Origin: Nitrospira sp.
GTDB taxonomy: Bacteria; Nitrospirota; Nitrospiria; Nitrospirales; Nitrospiraceae
Direction of reading: 5' to 3'
Length of the DNA: 64,000 nucleotides
Assembly (NCBI GenBank): GCA_005116835.1
Contig: SWDM01000002.1
Span: 1 to 64,000, forward strand
In this document: positions 55,964-64,000 of the stretch, piece by piece
Layout of the letters: the number at the start of each line of letters is the position of its first letter
How positions within the stretch are numbered: the first letter of the stretch is position 1
Made by a program: the position numbers and the translations under genes
Notes under the pieces: model-generated
What the model saw: only the letters and a program-made list of their open reading frames with translations
Database searches by the model: none
What the model was told of the DNA's origin: nothing

Positions 55964-56212
55964 ATGACAGACGAAATTTTATTGTCTTACAAAGATGTGG
56001 AACGTTCAATGGAGCGATTCACTCAACTTCTTCAAAGCCATGTGGATACGATGGGGACCGTCCCATCTCACAGCCCCGAACAAGTTTTTCGCTTATCACA
56101 AGGCACCAAAGCCATGAGGGATAGCGCGATGATCTATCTCTCCTATGCCAAGTACGTTGCCTATGGCATGCCGGAGACTGAGGAGATGGTGCAGGACGAG
56201 TTGCAAGGATAG
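55964..56212 (+). CDS. hypothetical helical protein
   Basis: From the ATG at 55964, with AGGAGG 7 bases upstream, the product is 82 residues (TDEILLSYKDVERSMERFTQ ... YAKYVAYGMPETEEMVQDEL). It is helical and not recognised. The start signal is strong. It is divergent from the Rsm22-like gene and convergent with the oxidoreductase operon. Confidence 0.6.
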   Translation: MTDEILLSYKDVERSMERFTQLLQSHVDTMGTVPSHSPEQVFRLSQGTKAMRDSAMIYLSYAKYVAYGMPETEEMVQDELQG

Positions 56213-56273
56213 CTTTCAACCGTCAGTGATCAGCTTTCAGTTCTTCACTGCTGAGGGCTGATAGCTGAAAGCC
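56211..56273. repeat. low-complexity hairpin, word TTCAGC
   Basis: Arms ATCAGCTTTCAG and CTGATAGCTGAAAGCC. It lies directly beside the bidirectional terminator. Confidence 0.75.
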
Positions 56274-56282
56274 GGAAAAACA

Positions 56283-56319
56283 AAGAGCCCGATCCTGAAG
56301 AGGATCGGGCTCTTGTGTT
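56283..56319. terminator. bidirectional rho-independent terminator
   Basis: A perfect 13-bp stem AAGAGCCCGATCC / GGATCGGGCTCTT with a 6-base loop. T-runs are present on both strands. It ends the hypothetical gene and the convergent oxidoreductase operon. Confidence 0.85.
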
Positions 56320-56336
56320 TTTACCTTGAGGCTTCG

Positions 56337-57692
56337 TTAGATGCTGCGCATGAAGTGCGCGACGTCTTCCTGATTGACCGCGCCACCCATAATCGAAGAC
56401 TGGGCGACATTGCTCGACTTCTTCCCGGTCAGACCGGACTCGACTTCGTCCACGATCAGCTCTACTGGCATCGACTGACCGCCGTAGACCCTCGGCCCGC
56501 CGATGATCTTGGCCTTGGAATACCCATAGATCGCTGTGGCCACTTCCTTCGCCAACCATCCGACATAGTTGAATTCCGGCACGACAATGAGCTTTGCTTT
56601 GCCACAAAGCTGCCGTAATTCCTTGGTCGGAAACGGACGGAGCGAGCGAACCTTGATCAAGCCAATCTTGATGCCTTTTTCCGCGCAGATACGAACGGCT
56701 TCTCTCGACTGAGCTGCGGCACTGCCTGAAGCAATGATGACTGCTTCTGCATCTTCCACATTCTCAGCCGTGAGCAACCCGCCCATATACTGATTGATGT
56801 ACTTGCGTGACCGTTCGACTGCCGCCCACACTTCCTGTTGCCAGACTGCGTGGATGTTGTAGGCCATGAAGTTCGACTTTTGAACCGGGGCGTCGCGTGA
56901 TAAACGAGCGGGAGGATTCTCCGCATCGAGTACCGGCACCGCGCCGCGCCAGGCGTCACGAGGAGGCAGCTTCATACTGCGGTCCTGCATCCGGACATAC
57001 CCACGGGCGTGGGTCACGAAAAACCCGTCGCAACAGACACCGACCGGAAGCGTCACATCGTTCTTCTCACTGATCGTAAATCCTGCCATGGTGAAATCGT
57101 ACATGTCTTGCTGATTTTCAGCATGGAAGACGATCATGCCGGAGTTCAATAAGTAGGCAACCTCGATATTGTCAGGCTGAATGGCCAAAGGAGCATTGAC
57201 AACGCGGCAGGTGAACATCGCAACAACCGGCAGCCGATGCCCAGGCCAGGACGCAATGCCTTCCAATCCTCTGAGCGTACCGGGACCGGCGGTCGCTGTA
57301 TAGCAACGGACGCCTGCGCGGGATCCACCGGCAATCGCCGCCATCACGCCGACTTCTTCTTCACCACGATAGTATTCTTTGACGTATCCCTCGCCGTAGA
57401 GCACACCGACCAACTGCATCGTTTCGCTTTGCGGAGTAATGGGATAGGCAATGGCCAGGTCCACATTGGAGCGCCGAACCGCTTCTTTCGCCGCTTCGCT
57501 TCCCGTGATGAACTCTTTCGTTCTCGGGGCTTCGAGGAACAAGTATTCCGGCGTGACCACCTTCTGCCGTTTCGCTTCGGCGTGGGGGTCTTTCCTTGCG
57601 GCCGTCGCCTCGGCCGGTTTAGGGGCCGCGACACTGGTGATGGGGTCGCCCTGCGGATTGGTCTTTTGTTCTGCTTCGAGTGCTTCGCTCAT
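56337..57692 (-). CDS. 2-oxoacid:ferredoxin oxidoreductase alpha subunit
   Basis: The 451-residue subunit contains domain I of the family (FITGSEAAKEAVRRSNVDLA, then AYPITPQSETMQL) and the pyrimidine/transketolase-like domain II. The first 45 residues are an Ala/Pro-rich extension. With the beta subunit it binds thiamine diphosphate and reductively carboxylates succinyl-CoA to 2-oxoglutarate, or acetyl-CoA to pyruvate, with ferredoxin. It is the last gene of a five-gene leftward operon. Confidence 0.9.
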   Translation of the reverse strand: MSEALEAEQKTNPQGDPITSVAAPKPAEATAARKDPHAEAKRQKVVTPEYLFLEAPRTKEFITGSEAAKEAVRRSNVDLAIAYPITPQSETMQLVGVLYGEGYVKEYYRGEEEVGVMAAIAGGSRAGVRCYTATAGPGTLRGLEGIASWPGHRLPVVAMFTCRVVNAPLAIQPDNIEVAYLLNSGMIVFHAENQQDMYDFTMAGFTISEKNDVTLPVGVCCDGFFVTHARGYVRMQDRSMKLPPRDAWRGAVPVLDAENPPARLSRDAPVQKSNFMAYNIHAVWQQEVWAAVERSRKYINQYMGGLLTAENVEDAEAVIIASGSAAAQSREAVRICAEKGIKIGLIKVRSLRPFPTKELRQLCGKAKLIVVPEFNYVGWLAKEVATAIYGYSKAKIIGGPRVYGGQSMPVELIVDEVESGLTGKKSSNVAQSSIMGGAVNQEDVAHFMRSI

Positions 57693-57735
57693 TGTGACAC
57701 CTCTTCGCTATATCGCCCGTGCGGTTCGACCCTAC

Positions 57736-58500
57736 TCAGCCTTCACGCTTCATCTGCTCGGCCGAATGGCCGAATGCAGCCGCGCCAGCAACACCCACGG
57801 CAACGGGCGCAAAGGTGAGGGGATTGGTGTGAGTTTTCCCACCGTGAACTCTCGTTTGTGTACCGGTAAATCTCACGTTCTCGCCGTTTTCCGGTAATTT
57901 AATGCCCATTTCTTCACGCACCCGTTTGAAAACCTGCGCGGTCTTCCTCAACTTGATCGTGTCCGAATCCCGAATCGTCAGCATCGCATCTTCGTGCCCC
58001 TGCTCCGCGCAGATTGCCATCGTGAGACAGTTCGTCCCGGCACGAATCATTTTCAAGGTCAGGTTGGCATAATGGCAATGCACGCCGATGAAGATACAGG
58101 CCTCAATCTTGTTGCCCCAAATTGTCAGGTTGGGATGGTTTGGATTGATGACCTCTTCTGGATCGATCTTTGGATACTTCGGGCGATAGTCCGGCATGGG
58201 GATGATCATGACCTCAGGAATCTGGGCAGCGATTTCCAAGACGGCCTTGGCCTTTTCAATGGCATGCTCGTTCCAGGCCCAGAGCACCAACGGCCCTGGG
58301 AAGATCGTGGCGTTGGGGCTGGTCAACATTTTACGGGCCATCTCTTCGATGACCTTGTCCTCATTCTCCTCCAGCAACCCATAATACAATCCTTGACCTG
58401 GGTCAGGAAGCGCAACCCCCAACTGAGCCGCGGACGGCGGGTGAAATCCAGCGGGACCAGGAACAATGATGCGTTCTCTTGTATCGATCGTCGTCGCCAC
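57736..58500 (-). CDS. 2-oxoacid:ferredoxin oxidoreductase epsilon-type accessory subunit
   Basis: The 254-residue protein resembles the extra subunit of five-part oxidoreductases, often annotated as a carbon monoxide dehydrogenase beta subunit-like family. Visible stretches are ATIFPGPLVLWAWNEHAIEK and IFIGVHCHYANLTLKMIRAG. It has no cofactor motif of its own. Its fixed place between delta and alpha genes argues for a structural role in the complex found in autotrophs that use the reductive TCA cycle. Confidence 0.8.
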   Translation of the reverse strand: MATTIDTRERIIVPGPAGFHPPSAAQLGVALPDPGQGLYYGLLEENEDKVIEEMARKMLTSPNATIFPGPLVLWAWNEHAIEKAKAVLEIAAQIPEVMIIPMPDYRPKYPKIDPEEVINPNHPNLTIWGNKIEACIFIGVHCHYANLTLKMIRAGTNCLTMAICAEQGHEDAMLTIRDSDTIKLRKTAQVFKRVREEMGIKLPENGENVRFTGTQTRVHGGKTHTNPLTFAPVAVGVAGAAAFGHSAEQMKREG

Positions 58501-58512
58501 TCCCGTACCTCC

Positions 58513-58845
58513 CTAATTACCTATCACAATCATTGGATCGGACAGGACTGCAACGGTGGTTTTCTCTTCGTACCGAATGTTATCGGTAACGGCAGCCAGC
58601 GGTAATTGATCGATCATCGTCATCTTAATGGCATTGTTTTTTGCCATCGTATCGCACACCCACACACAGAGCGCACAACCCTTGCACCGATCCACAGCTA
58701 TGTAGGCAGTGCCATACTTGTAGCCCTTATCCGTCCCCATCGTTTCGCTATACTGAATGGTATTCGCTTCAGGGCAATATTGCGTACAGAGCTTGCAGCT
58801 CTTCGAGGCACATATCTCGACATTGATATTGGCTACCAGATACAT
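58513..58845 (-). CDS. 2-oxoacid:ferredoxin oxidoreductase delta subunit
   Basis: The 110-residue ferredoxin-like subunit has two [4Fe-4S] motifs, ICASKSCKLCTQYCPE and CKGCALCVWVCD. It moves electrons between the thiamine diphosphate site and external ferredoxin. It lies between the gamma and epsilon genes with short gaps of 25 and 12 bases. Confidence 0.88.
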   Translation of the reverse strand: MYLVANINVEICASKSCKLCTQYCPEANTIQYSETMGTDKGYKYGTAYIAVDRCKGCALCVWVCDTMAKNNAIKMTMIDQLPLAAVTDNIRYEEKTTVAVLSDPMIVIGN

Positions 58846-58870
58846 GGTACTCCTTCGTGCTAAATCCTAG

Positions 58871-59584
58871 TTAGGCGCTTACGGTCGCACGGACTTCCGA
58901 CCGTTTAACCGATGTTGCCGCCCAGCCGTGATCGACTGCGTAGTTCCAGCCGGCCTGAATCACCGCCACATTTTTATCGATCAGCTCCTGCTTCTTCTTG
59001 AATTTGCGCTCGACGACACTGTCCAAAGCGGCGGTTCCGCCTGAGACGACAAATCCTTTACCCAGGAACCGGTCCTTCACTGAGGTCTCCAGCGCTTCGA
59101 CCGAGGTCAGTCCCGTGATCGCTCCGATACAACCCATCAAAGCCATGTTTGTCGCCAGATCCATCCCTGCAACTTCGAGGGACAGTTTGGTGGCAGGGAA
59201 ATAGTAGAGCTTTGCTCGGCGCTCTTCCAATTCACGCTGCTGATCTCTATGAAGGCTCATTGGACCATCGTTATTAATCAGCGCAATCCCATCTTCCTTC
59301 AATCCGAAGTAGAACGGCATCGTATAGGACTTGCCATGGGTAATGACCTGGGGATGAAAGATGATAATGATGTGAGGGAAGGTGATTTCCCCGATTTCGT
59401 AGATCGGTTCATCCGACACACGGACGTAGCTTTCGACTGGCGCCATCCGCTTTTCAGACCCATAAAATGGAACGATCGTGCTTTCACCACCGGCATGGAT
59501 TACCGCAGTGCTCAAAATGTGTGACCCCGTCACAACACCCTGCCCACCAACCCCTGCCATTCGTATGTTGAAGCGCTTTGCCAT
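58871..59584 (-). CDS. 2-oxoacid:ferredoxin oxidoreductase gamma subunit
   Basis: The 237-residue subunit starts with the conserved IRMAGVGGQGVVTGSHILST and continues with ESTIVPFYGSEKRMAPVESY, the CoA-side domain of the family. It is encoded right after the beta subunit. Together the four core subunits form the full oxidoreductase. Confidence 0.9.
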   Translation of the reverse strand: MAKRFNIRMAGVGGQGVVTGSHILSTAVIHAGGESTIVPFYGSEKRMAPVESYVRVSDEPIYEIGEITFPHIIIIFHPQVITHGKSYTMPFYFGLKEDGIALINNDGPMSLHRDQQRELEERRAKLYYFPATKLSLEVAGMDLATNMALMGCIGAITGLTSVEALETSVKDRFLGKGFVVSGGTAALDSVVERKFKKKQELIDKNVAVIQAGWNYAVDHGWAATSVKRSEVRATVSA

Positions 59585-59607
59585 ATCCGAATCCCCCTCC
59601 GAATCGT

Positions 59608-60510
59608 TTACGCCTTGTTTGGAATTGCTGCAGCAGGAGCAGCCGCCTTCGGAAGATAGTCTTTGTAGCCATACCGCTCGGTCAGATACTGCTTGGCCTC
59701 ATCGCTCACATATTCCGTAAACTGATAGCGATCGTTCTCGACAGTCTTCGCGTCTTCCATCACCTTGTCGGTCGGAATCGCATACTCGATATTGCAGGAC
59801 GTATAGGCTTGAATGTAGGTCGAACCCACTTCGCGGGCAATCAATACTGCCTTCTTGATGACGCTCTCAACACGGCGGGGATTGTTCGGAACTACTGTCG
59901 CGACATAGGCGCATCCGGCCACCTTCGCCATCTGTAACATATCCATCTTCTCAAACTTCTTCCCCAATGGAGCCATCTTGAGGACAGCGCCACGGTTGGT
60001 CATCCCGCTCTCCTGCCCACCGGTGTTGCCATACACTTCATTGTCCAACATGATCGTCGTGAACCGTTCCTTTCGGAACCAAGAATGGAGCACTTGCTGG
60101 AAGCCGATATCCGCCGTTCCACCGTCCCCCGCCATGACGACCACATCTTTCGGCTTATCACCGAACCGCAGCCGCAGTCCGCGGGACAGGCCGCTCGCGA
60201 CACCGTTCTGATCGCCGTAGTTACCGTACACAAACGGGATCGCAGCCTGTGAAATCGCTAACCGCCCACAGCCTGCCGTTCCAACAGTAATCGTATCTTC
60301 CGGGTTGGGGAAAGCAATAATGGCCAGCCGAATGAACAACGTCATCGCGCAACCGGCACACATGGGGTGCTCTTCAAGAATCTCCTTGAAGCTTCCCATT
60401 TGAGACACAGAAATCTTCTTGCCAAATGGGCCATGTTCGACCATGTCCCGATATTCCTTCGGCATGAACTTCTCAAATCCACCTGAAAACTTCACATAAT
60501 CGAGACTCAT
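59608..60510 (-). CDS. 2-oxoacid:ferredoxin oxidoreductase beta subunit
   Basis: The 300-residue thiamine diphosphate-binding subunit has the motif VMAGDGGTADIGFQQVLHSW followed by MLDNEVYGNTGGQ, and three Cys-containing segments (PMCAGCAM, TAGCGRL, VAGCAYV) for a proximal cluster. It is the first gene of the operon, behind a 405-base AT-rich leader. The strand and block position match the rTCA genes 15 kb away. Confidence 0.92.
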   Translation of the reverse strand: MSLDYVKFSGGFEKFMPKEYRDMVEHGPFGKKISVSQMGSFKEILEEHPMCAGCAMTLFIRLAIIAFPNPEDTITVGTAGCGRLAISQAAIPFVYGNYGDQNGVASGLSRGLRLRFGDKPKDVVVMAGDGGTADIGFQQVLHSWFRKERFTTIMLDNEVYGNTGGQESGMTNRGAVLKMAPLGKKFEKMDMLQMAKVAGCAYVATVVPNNPRRVESVIKKAVLIAREVGSTYIQAYTSCNIEYAIPTDKVMEDAKTVENDRYQFTEYVSDEAKQYLTERYGYKDYLPKAAAPAAAIPNKA

Positions 60511-60915
60511 CGGAACACCTCCCTATCGTGGCAACGAGGTCCGTCGCCTTTCGGAAAGATATAGCTATTTACAACAAAATCGAGGGATTCAAGACCAAAT
60601 GCACTGAATGACTCCCTTCTCAGGGTCACGTATGGTAACAAAGCCTAAAAAAGACTGTCAATGAGAAACGTCTATAAAATAATCTCAAATTGGAACAGTC
60701 AGCGAAAAATATTATAACTTCCTGATAATAAACACAACTTATTAGAAGACCCACCATACCCGAAAGAAGACCTAGCACTGTCCAGGCCTGTAGGCCATTC
60801 GCCCTAATAGTTCACGTTTTACCCTGTTTCCTTATCTTACTCATCGCTCGACTAATCATACTGTATTGGAAACAGAGATTGCCGATTTCATCAAACCCGT
60901 CTAGACTAAGCCCAC
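60511..60915. promoter_or_regulatory. AT-rich leader between divergent operons
   Basis: No gene or hairpin was found in these 405 bases. On the minus strand a TTGACA box at 60656-60661 is followed after 17 bases by TTACCA, a possible promoter of the oxidoreductase operon about 120 bases upstream of it. A second TATAAT on the same strand (60711-60716) lacks a good -35 box. Confidence 0.4.
60879..60907 (+). promoter_or_regulatory. promoter of the MTHFR C-terminal-domain gene (leaderless)
   Basis: TTGCCG and TAGACT are separated by 17 bases. The ATG follows the -10 box after 8 bases, and there is no ribosome-binding site, so the mRNA should be leaderless. Confidence 0.5.
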
Positions 60916-61164
60916 ATGTCAACGCGCGTAATCATCCCCGGTGAAACCGACGGCGCTCAGCACGCCGGTGGAGTCCATAAGCGGCCTCCGATTCCTGACA
61001 ACTCGCTCAAAGCGGAATGTCCAAAATTCATGAGCCACGGCCCCTGCGGAGGCGTTCGAAAAGGGGGCCTGTGCGAGGTCTACCCGGAAATGGCTTGCCC
61101 CTGGGTGACACTCTACATTCAATTGGAAAAAATTGGACAGGTGGAGTGGATGAAACAAGTCTGA
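60916..61164 (+). CDS. stand-alone methylenetetrahydrofolate reductase C-terminal-type domain
   Basis: The 82-residue protein matches the Cys-rich C-terminal domain of methylenetetrahydrofolate reductases (MTHFR_C): CPKFMSHGPCGGVRKGGLCE, then MACPWVTLYIQLEKIG. This domain is normally fused to, or encoded beside, MetF and may bind an iron-sulfur cluster. Here it stands alone, and what looks like a metF 3' end lies 3 kb away on the other strand. Its role could be as a separate subunit. Confidence 0.8.
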   Translation: MSTRVIIPGETDGAQHAGGVHKRPPIPDNSLKAECPKFMSHGPCGGVRKGGLCEVYPEMACPWVTLYIQLEKIGQVEWMKQV

Positions 61165-61170
61165 ACAGAC

Positions 61171-61233
61171 GTGAGGGGTGAGGCGTGAGGGGTGCCGAAG
61201 ACGTGAAAGGTGAAATGTGAAACGTGAAACGCG
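61171..61233. repeat. low-complexity single arm, word GTGAAACG/GTGAGGGG
   Basis: A run of GTGAGGGG and GTGAAAC units (GTGAAAGGTGAAATGTGAAA) leads into queF and supplies its first codons. No complementary arm was found, so it may be half of a hairpin. Confidence 0.55.
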
Positions 61234-61633
61234 GGATAGAAAACCAAAGAGTACCAAGCTCGGATACAACGAGGACCATGCAAAGAGCGGGATTACCGAT
61301 CCCTTGCCAGCCATCGAAACGTTTCCGAACCAGTACAAGGGCTACGAAATTACCATCGAAATCCCGGAATACACCGCGATCTGCCCCAAAACAGGCCTCC
61401 CGGACTTCGGTATTATCACCCTGCACTACATGCCGGACAAAGAATGCCTGGAGCTGAAGTCGTTAAAGATGTATCTCCATGAATACAGAAATCTCGGTAT
61501 CTTTTATGAAAACGCAGTCAACCGCATCCTGCACGATGTCGTACAGGCCTGTCGGCCTGTATGGGCAAAAGTCACGGGCACCTTTGCCGCGAGAGGCGGA
61601 CTCCGAAGCGTGATCGAAGCAAAATATCCTTAA
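61217..61633 (+). CDS. queF: NADPH-dependent 7-cyano-7-deazaguanine reductase
   Basis: The 138-residue protein is a type I QueF that reduces preQ0 to preQ1 in queuosine biosynthesis. The catalytic Cys is in AICPKTGLPDFG, and the signature ECLELKSLKMYLHEYRN with the following Glu is intact. The GTG start at 61217 places the first eight codons (KRETRDRK) inside a low-complexity repeat arm. Family members often start about ten residues later, so the true start could be downstream. Confidence 0.93.
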   Translation: MKRETRDRKPKSTKLGYNEDHAKSGITDPLPAIETFPNQYKGYEITIEIPEYTAICPKTGLPDFGIITLHYMPDKECLELKSLKMYLHEYRNLGIFYENAVNRILHDVVQACRPVWAKVTGTFAARGGLRSVIEAKYP

Positions 61634-61708
61634 GCCCCGAATCCTATGCCCCCGTCCTGCCCTCTCACACGCCTTGTTCCAATTCAGCCACGCGATAGCT
61701 CTGAGTGT

Positions 61709-61787
61709 GAAAGTTTTGAGGTTGAGGGTTTCGTTGTCAGTTTTCGGTCTTTAACTCAACACTCGTAACTCAAAATTCATAACTATT
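61709..61787. repeat. low-complexity hairpin, words TTTTGAGG and AACTCAA
   Basis: Left arm AGTTTTGAGGTTGAGGGTTT, right arm AACTCAACACTCGTAACTCA. The arms pair only roughly. It fills the gap before apaH. Confidence 0.5.
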
Positions 61788-61791
61788 GAAC

Positions 61792-62607
61792 ATGGCCACT
61801 TACGCAATCGGCGACATCCAAGGCTGCCTTGCTTCCTTTCGAAAACTTCTGGACCGGATTGGGTTCACTCCCGGATCCGATACACTTTGGCTGGTTGGAG
61901 ACCTCGTCAACCGCGGCCCCGACTCTTTGGGCACCCTTCGCTTCATCAAAAGTCTGGGCACATCCGTTCGTCTCGTCCTGGGAAACCATGATCTTTTTTT
62001 GCTGGCAGCGGCTGAAGACATTACGACGCTACGCCCCAAAGATACGATTCAAGACATACTTTCCGCCCCTGATTGCTTCGATCTCATCGAGTGGCTGAGG
62101 CGGCAACCTCTTCTTCATCGTGAAGAATCGTTTCTTATGGTCCATGCCGGCCTCCTGCCACAATGGACCATTGAAGAGGCAACGGCTCTCGCGCATGAAG
62201 TAGAAACCGTACTCCGTGGACCAAAGTATCGACAGTTCCTTCAGGCTCTCTTTGATGGGCCTGCCACGCAATGGAATCCATCCCTCAAGGAACTTGAGCG
62301 GCTGGTGAGCATCACCCGTGTATTCACCAGACTCCGAACCTGTACGCCGACCGGTGAGATGTCGAGCTTTTCAGGTTCTCCAGACAACACTCCCGTCGGC
62401 TTCACTCCCTGGTTTCGCTTTCCCGATCGGCGCAATACCAGCGCGACCATTATCACAGGCCATTGGGCGGCACTCGGGCTGCACCTTGAACCTCATCTGC
62501 TTGCCATCGATAGCGGATGTGTATGGGGCAGGCAGCTGACGGCTGTCCGGCTAGAGGATCGCTCTGTTGTTCAAGTCGATTGTGCCGACAGGCTCCATCG
62601 TGACTGA
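61792..62607 (+). CDS. apaH: symmetrical bis(5'-nucleosyl)-tetraphosphatase
   Basis: From the ATG at 61792 the product is 271 residues. It starts MATYAIGDIQGCLASFRKLL and shows the calcineurin-like metal motifs GDIQGC, GDLVNRGPDS and LGNHDLFLL, with a C-terminal ITGHWAALGLHLEPHLLAID. ApaH cleaves Ap4A and related dinucleotides, and can remove NpnN caps from RNA. There is no ribosome-binding site before the ATG. The next gene overlaps its stop. Confidence 0.95.
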   Translation: MATYAIGDIQGCLASFRKLLDRIGFTPGSDTLWLVGDLVNRGPDSLGTLRFIKSLGTSVRLVLGNHDLFLLAAAEDITTLRPKDTIQDILSAPDCFDLIEWLRRQPLLHREESFLMVHAGLLPQWTIEEATALAHEVETVLRGPKYRQFLQALFDGPATQWNPSLKELERLVSITRVFTRLRTCTPTGEMSSFSGSPDNTPVGFTPWFRFPDRRNTSATIITGHWAALGLHLEPHLLAIDSGCVWGRQLTAVRLEDRSVVQVDCADRLHRD

Positions 62608-63118
62608 ACCTTGTCCCACTGACACTTCCTGGCCTCGCTACACCCTACGCCCATTCCCCATCTATCGTTTTGTGCCCGGAAAGAATCCGCATCCACGGCA
62701 TGATCCGAAGGGCCACTCCTACGGCAAGCCCGAGCCTAAGCCTTCGCAGATCCGGCCTGAGGACTGGCGTCAGTCAGAGGACTATCTCTATGGAATCGAC
62801 CTCTATAATTTTGCCTACTGGTGGGAATGCCATGAGGTCTTCGAAGAACTCTGGCACGTAGCGGGCCATAACACTGAACAAGGCAATTTCTTTCAAGCCC
62901 TCATCCAGCTTGCTGCCGCTAATCTCAAGAATTTTTCCGGCAACCATCAGGCAGCGGAAAATCTATTGACTAGCGGTCTGACCCGATTGCAGAAGACGCC
63001 GAAGCTCTATATGGGAATCGATGTGGTCGGACTCACAGAAGACATTCGGCGGCGCATGGCCGATTCGGACTTTCGTGCCCCGCTCATTCGCCTACAGGGA
63101 CGGGAAACAGCCTGCTAG
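62600..63118 (+). CDS. DUF309 domain protein
   Basis: Starting at the GTG at 62600, which overlaps the apaH stop, the product is 172 residues. The DUF309 helical core is FAYWWECHEVFEELWHVAGH (ExxHxxxE) with the partner helix FFQALIQLAAANLKNFSGNH. The Glu/His pattern suggests a metal site, but no activity is established. The upstream TTG at 62567 gives a longer frame. The last four bases overlap panB on the other strand. Confidence 0.85.
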   Translation: MTEPCPTDTSWPRYTLRPFPIYRFVPGKNPHPRHDPKGHSYGKPEPKPSQIRPEDWRQSEDYLYGIDLYNFAYWWECHEVFEELWHVAGHNTEQGNFFQALIQLAAANLKNFSGNHQAAENLLTSGLTRLQKTPKLYMGIDVVGLTEDIRRRMADSDFRAPLIRLQGRETAC

Positions 63119-63903
63119 TGGTAGGACTCGGAATCGCTCGGAAACTTTCCCTGCTCGACTTCTTCCTTATAACGGCGGAGCGCTTGGAGCGCATCTGCCT
63201 TGAGATGGGCATAGGGTTTAACAAACTTCGGCACGAAGTCGTCGAATAGTCCGAGGAGATCGTAGAGAACCAGAACTTGGCCGTCGCAGTGGGGGCCTGC
63301 CCCGATTCCGATGGTCGGGATAGTCACTTGTTCCGTAATGGTCTTGGCCAACTCAGCGGGAATCGCTTCAAGCACGATGGCGAAGGCCCCGGCGGCTTCG
63401 AGGGCCTTGGCATCGCTCAGCAAGGCCTGCGCACGATCCAATTCTTTCCCCTGCACCTTGTAGCCGCCATATCGATTCACCGATTGGGGAGTCATGCCAA
63501 GGTGCCCCATCACCGGAATGCCGACACAAGTCATCGCGGCCACACGATCAGCCGCGACTGTGCCGCCCTCCAGCTTGACTGCATGGGCTCCAGCCTGCAG
63601 AAACCGCCCCGCATTGCGGAGCGCGTCTTCGTGGCTTGCTTGATAGGACATGAACGGCATATCGCCGATGACCAGCGCTCGTTGGGCTACCCCAGCCACC
63701 AACCTCGTATGATAGAGCATGTCATCCATCGTCACAGAGAGAGTATTCGCCTTCCCCTGCACGACCACACCTAGTGAATCCCCGACCAGGATCGCTTCAA
63801 TGCCTGCCTGTTCCACTATGCGCGCAAATAACGCGTCGTAGGCCGTGACGACGGTGAGCCTCTTCTTGTCGCGTTTGCACTGCTGAAACTCAGGAATTGT
63901 CAT
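63115..63903 (-). CDS. panB: 3-methyl-2-oxobutanoate hydroxymethyltransferase
   Basis: From the ATG at 63903 the product is 262 residues. It carries out the first committed step of pantothenate synthesis, adding a hydroxymethyl group from methylene-tetrahydrofolate to 2-oxoisovalerate. Conserved stretches include VTAYDALFARIVEQAGIEAI, GDSLGVV, GHLGMTPQSVNRYGGYKVQG and TIGIGAGPHCDGQVLVLYDL. The start overlaps the preceding gene's TGA by one base, so the two are co-translated. Confidence 0.96.
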   Translation of the reverse strand: MTIPEFQQCKRDKKRLTVVTAYDALFARIVEQAGIEAILVGDSLGVVVQGKANTLSVTMDDMLYHTRLVAGVAQRALVIGDMPFMSYQASHEDALRNAGRFLQAGAHAVKLEGGTVAADRVAAMTCVGIPVMGHLGMTPQSVNRYGGYKVQGKELDRAQALLSDAKALEAAGAFAIVLEAIPAELAKTITEQVTIPTIGIGAGPHCDGQVLVLYDLLGLFDDFVPKFVKPYAHLKADALQALRRYKEEVEQGKFPSDSESYH

Positions 63904-64000
63904 CAACCCACTTCCGCTTTGGTGATAATGTCAGCCAATCGGTGCGTGGCCTTGATCGCCATAATGTGGACCCCATCGCAATAGGGCCGCACCGCCTTAA
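63903..64000 (-). CDS. metF: methylenetetrahydrofolate reductase, C-terminal end (partial)
   Basis: The frame is open to the window edge and ends at a TGA at 63903-63905. The visible peptide, AVRPYCDGVHIMAIKATHRL then ADIITKAEVG, matches the end of MetF-type reductases (GVHIMA). It would supply 5-methyl-THF and shares the folate pool with PanB downstream. It overlaps panB by one base. The rest of the gene is outside the window, so the call rests on about 32 residues. Confidence 0.6.
   Translation of the reverse strand, partial: KAVRPYCDGVHIMAIKATHRLADIITKAEVG

Overview
The window reads as a chromosomal segment of a Nitrospira-like bacterium (phylum Nitrospirota). The reasons are a same-strand block of reductive TCA (rTCA) genes with a two-subunit ATP-citrate lyase, a monomeric NADP isocitrate dehydrogenase, a five-subunit 2-oxoacid:ferredoxin oxidoreductase, and very many palindromic intergenic repeats. 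The lineage is inferred from gene content and was not tested against a database. No rRNA, tRNA or CRISPR array was seen.

Layout. 0-8.3 kb holds housekeeping genes: fabH, a bamD-like lipoprotein gene, a geranylgeranyl-reductase-type flavoprotein, a ccdA/tlpA-like thiol redox pair, metK and ahcY. 8.3-22.4 kb is an accessory region rich in repeats: a stand-alone SIR2-like protein, a truncated XRE antitoxin, a DUF4034 protein, a c-type cytochrome, a DUF4382 lipoprotein, a HepT/MntA toxin-antitoxin pair, a PilZ protein, a decayed response regulator, two bactofilins, a DsbA-like protein, and a ZorA/ZorB-like motor pair. 22.6-29.1 kb holds an indoleamine-dioxygenase-family protein, a 41-residue Cys-rich membrane peptide, a REC-GGDEF-EAL protein, a ferritin-like/VIT1 iron transporter and a B12-binding radical SAM enzyme.

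29.4-41.8 kb is the carbon-fixation block, transcribed leftward: aclB, aclA, aconitase, isocitrate dehydrogenase, fumarate reductase B and A, sucC, sucD. A good promoter lies in front of aclB. The matching 2-oxoacid:ferredoxin oxidoreductase operon is at 56.3-60.5 kb. Together they supply citrate cleavage, citrate/isocitrate interconversion, 2-oxoglutarate carboxylation, fumarate reduction, succinyl-CoA formation and ferredoxin-dependent CO2 fixation. 42-47.4 kb holds an amidase, two metalloprotease-like proteins, mutM, a small dual-specificity phosphatase and small Zn-ribbon proteins. 47.5-54 kb is a leftward array of about ten small immunity-type genes with no toxin. 60.9-64 kb holds an MTHFR C-terminal-domain protein, queF, apaH, a DUF309 gene, panB and the end of metF.

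The most unusual signal is in the spaces between genes. About twenty gaps carry hairpins whose arms are degenerate tandem runs of a short word, and the word differs from gap to gap (for example GTGCTGAG, TTCAGCC, GTGAAACG, GGTTTGTTT, AAGGTTGAG). Nearly every gap in the rTCA block has one. Other palindromic elements share a conserved core but have different inverted arms at each locus, or share the arms but have different interiors. Some are nested inside one another, most clearly at 54.1-54.7 kb. Some supply stop codons or protein ends (ahcY, ZorB-like, the EAL protein, CcdA, QueF).
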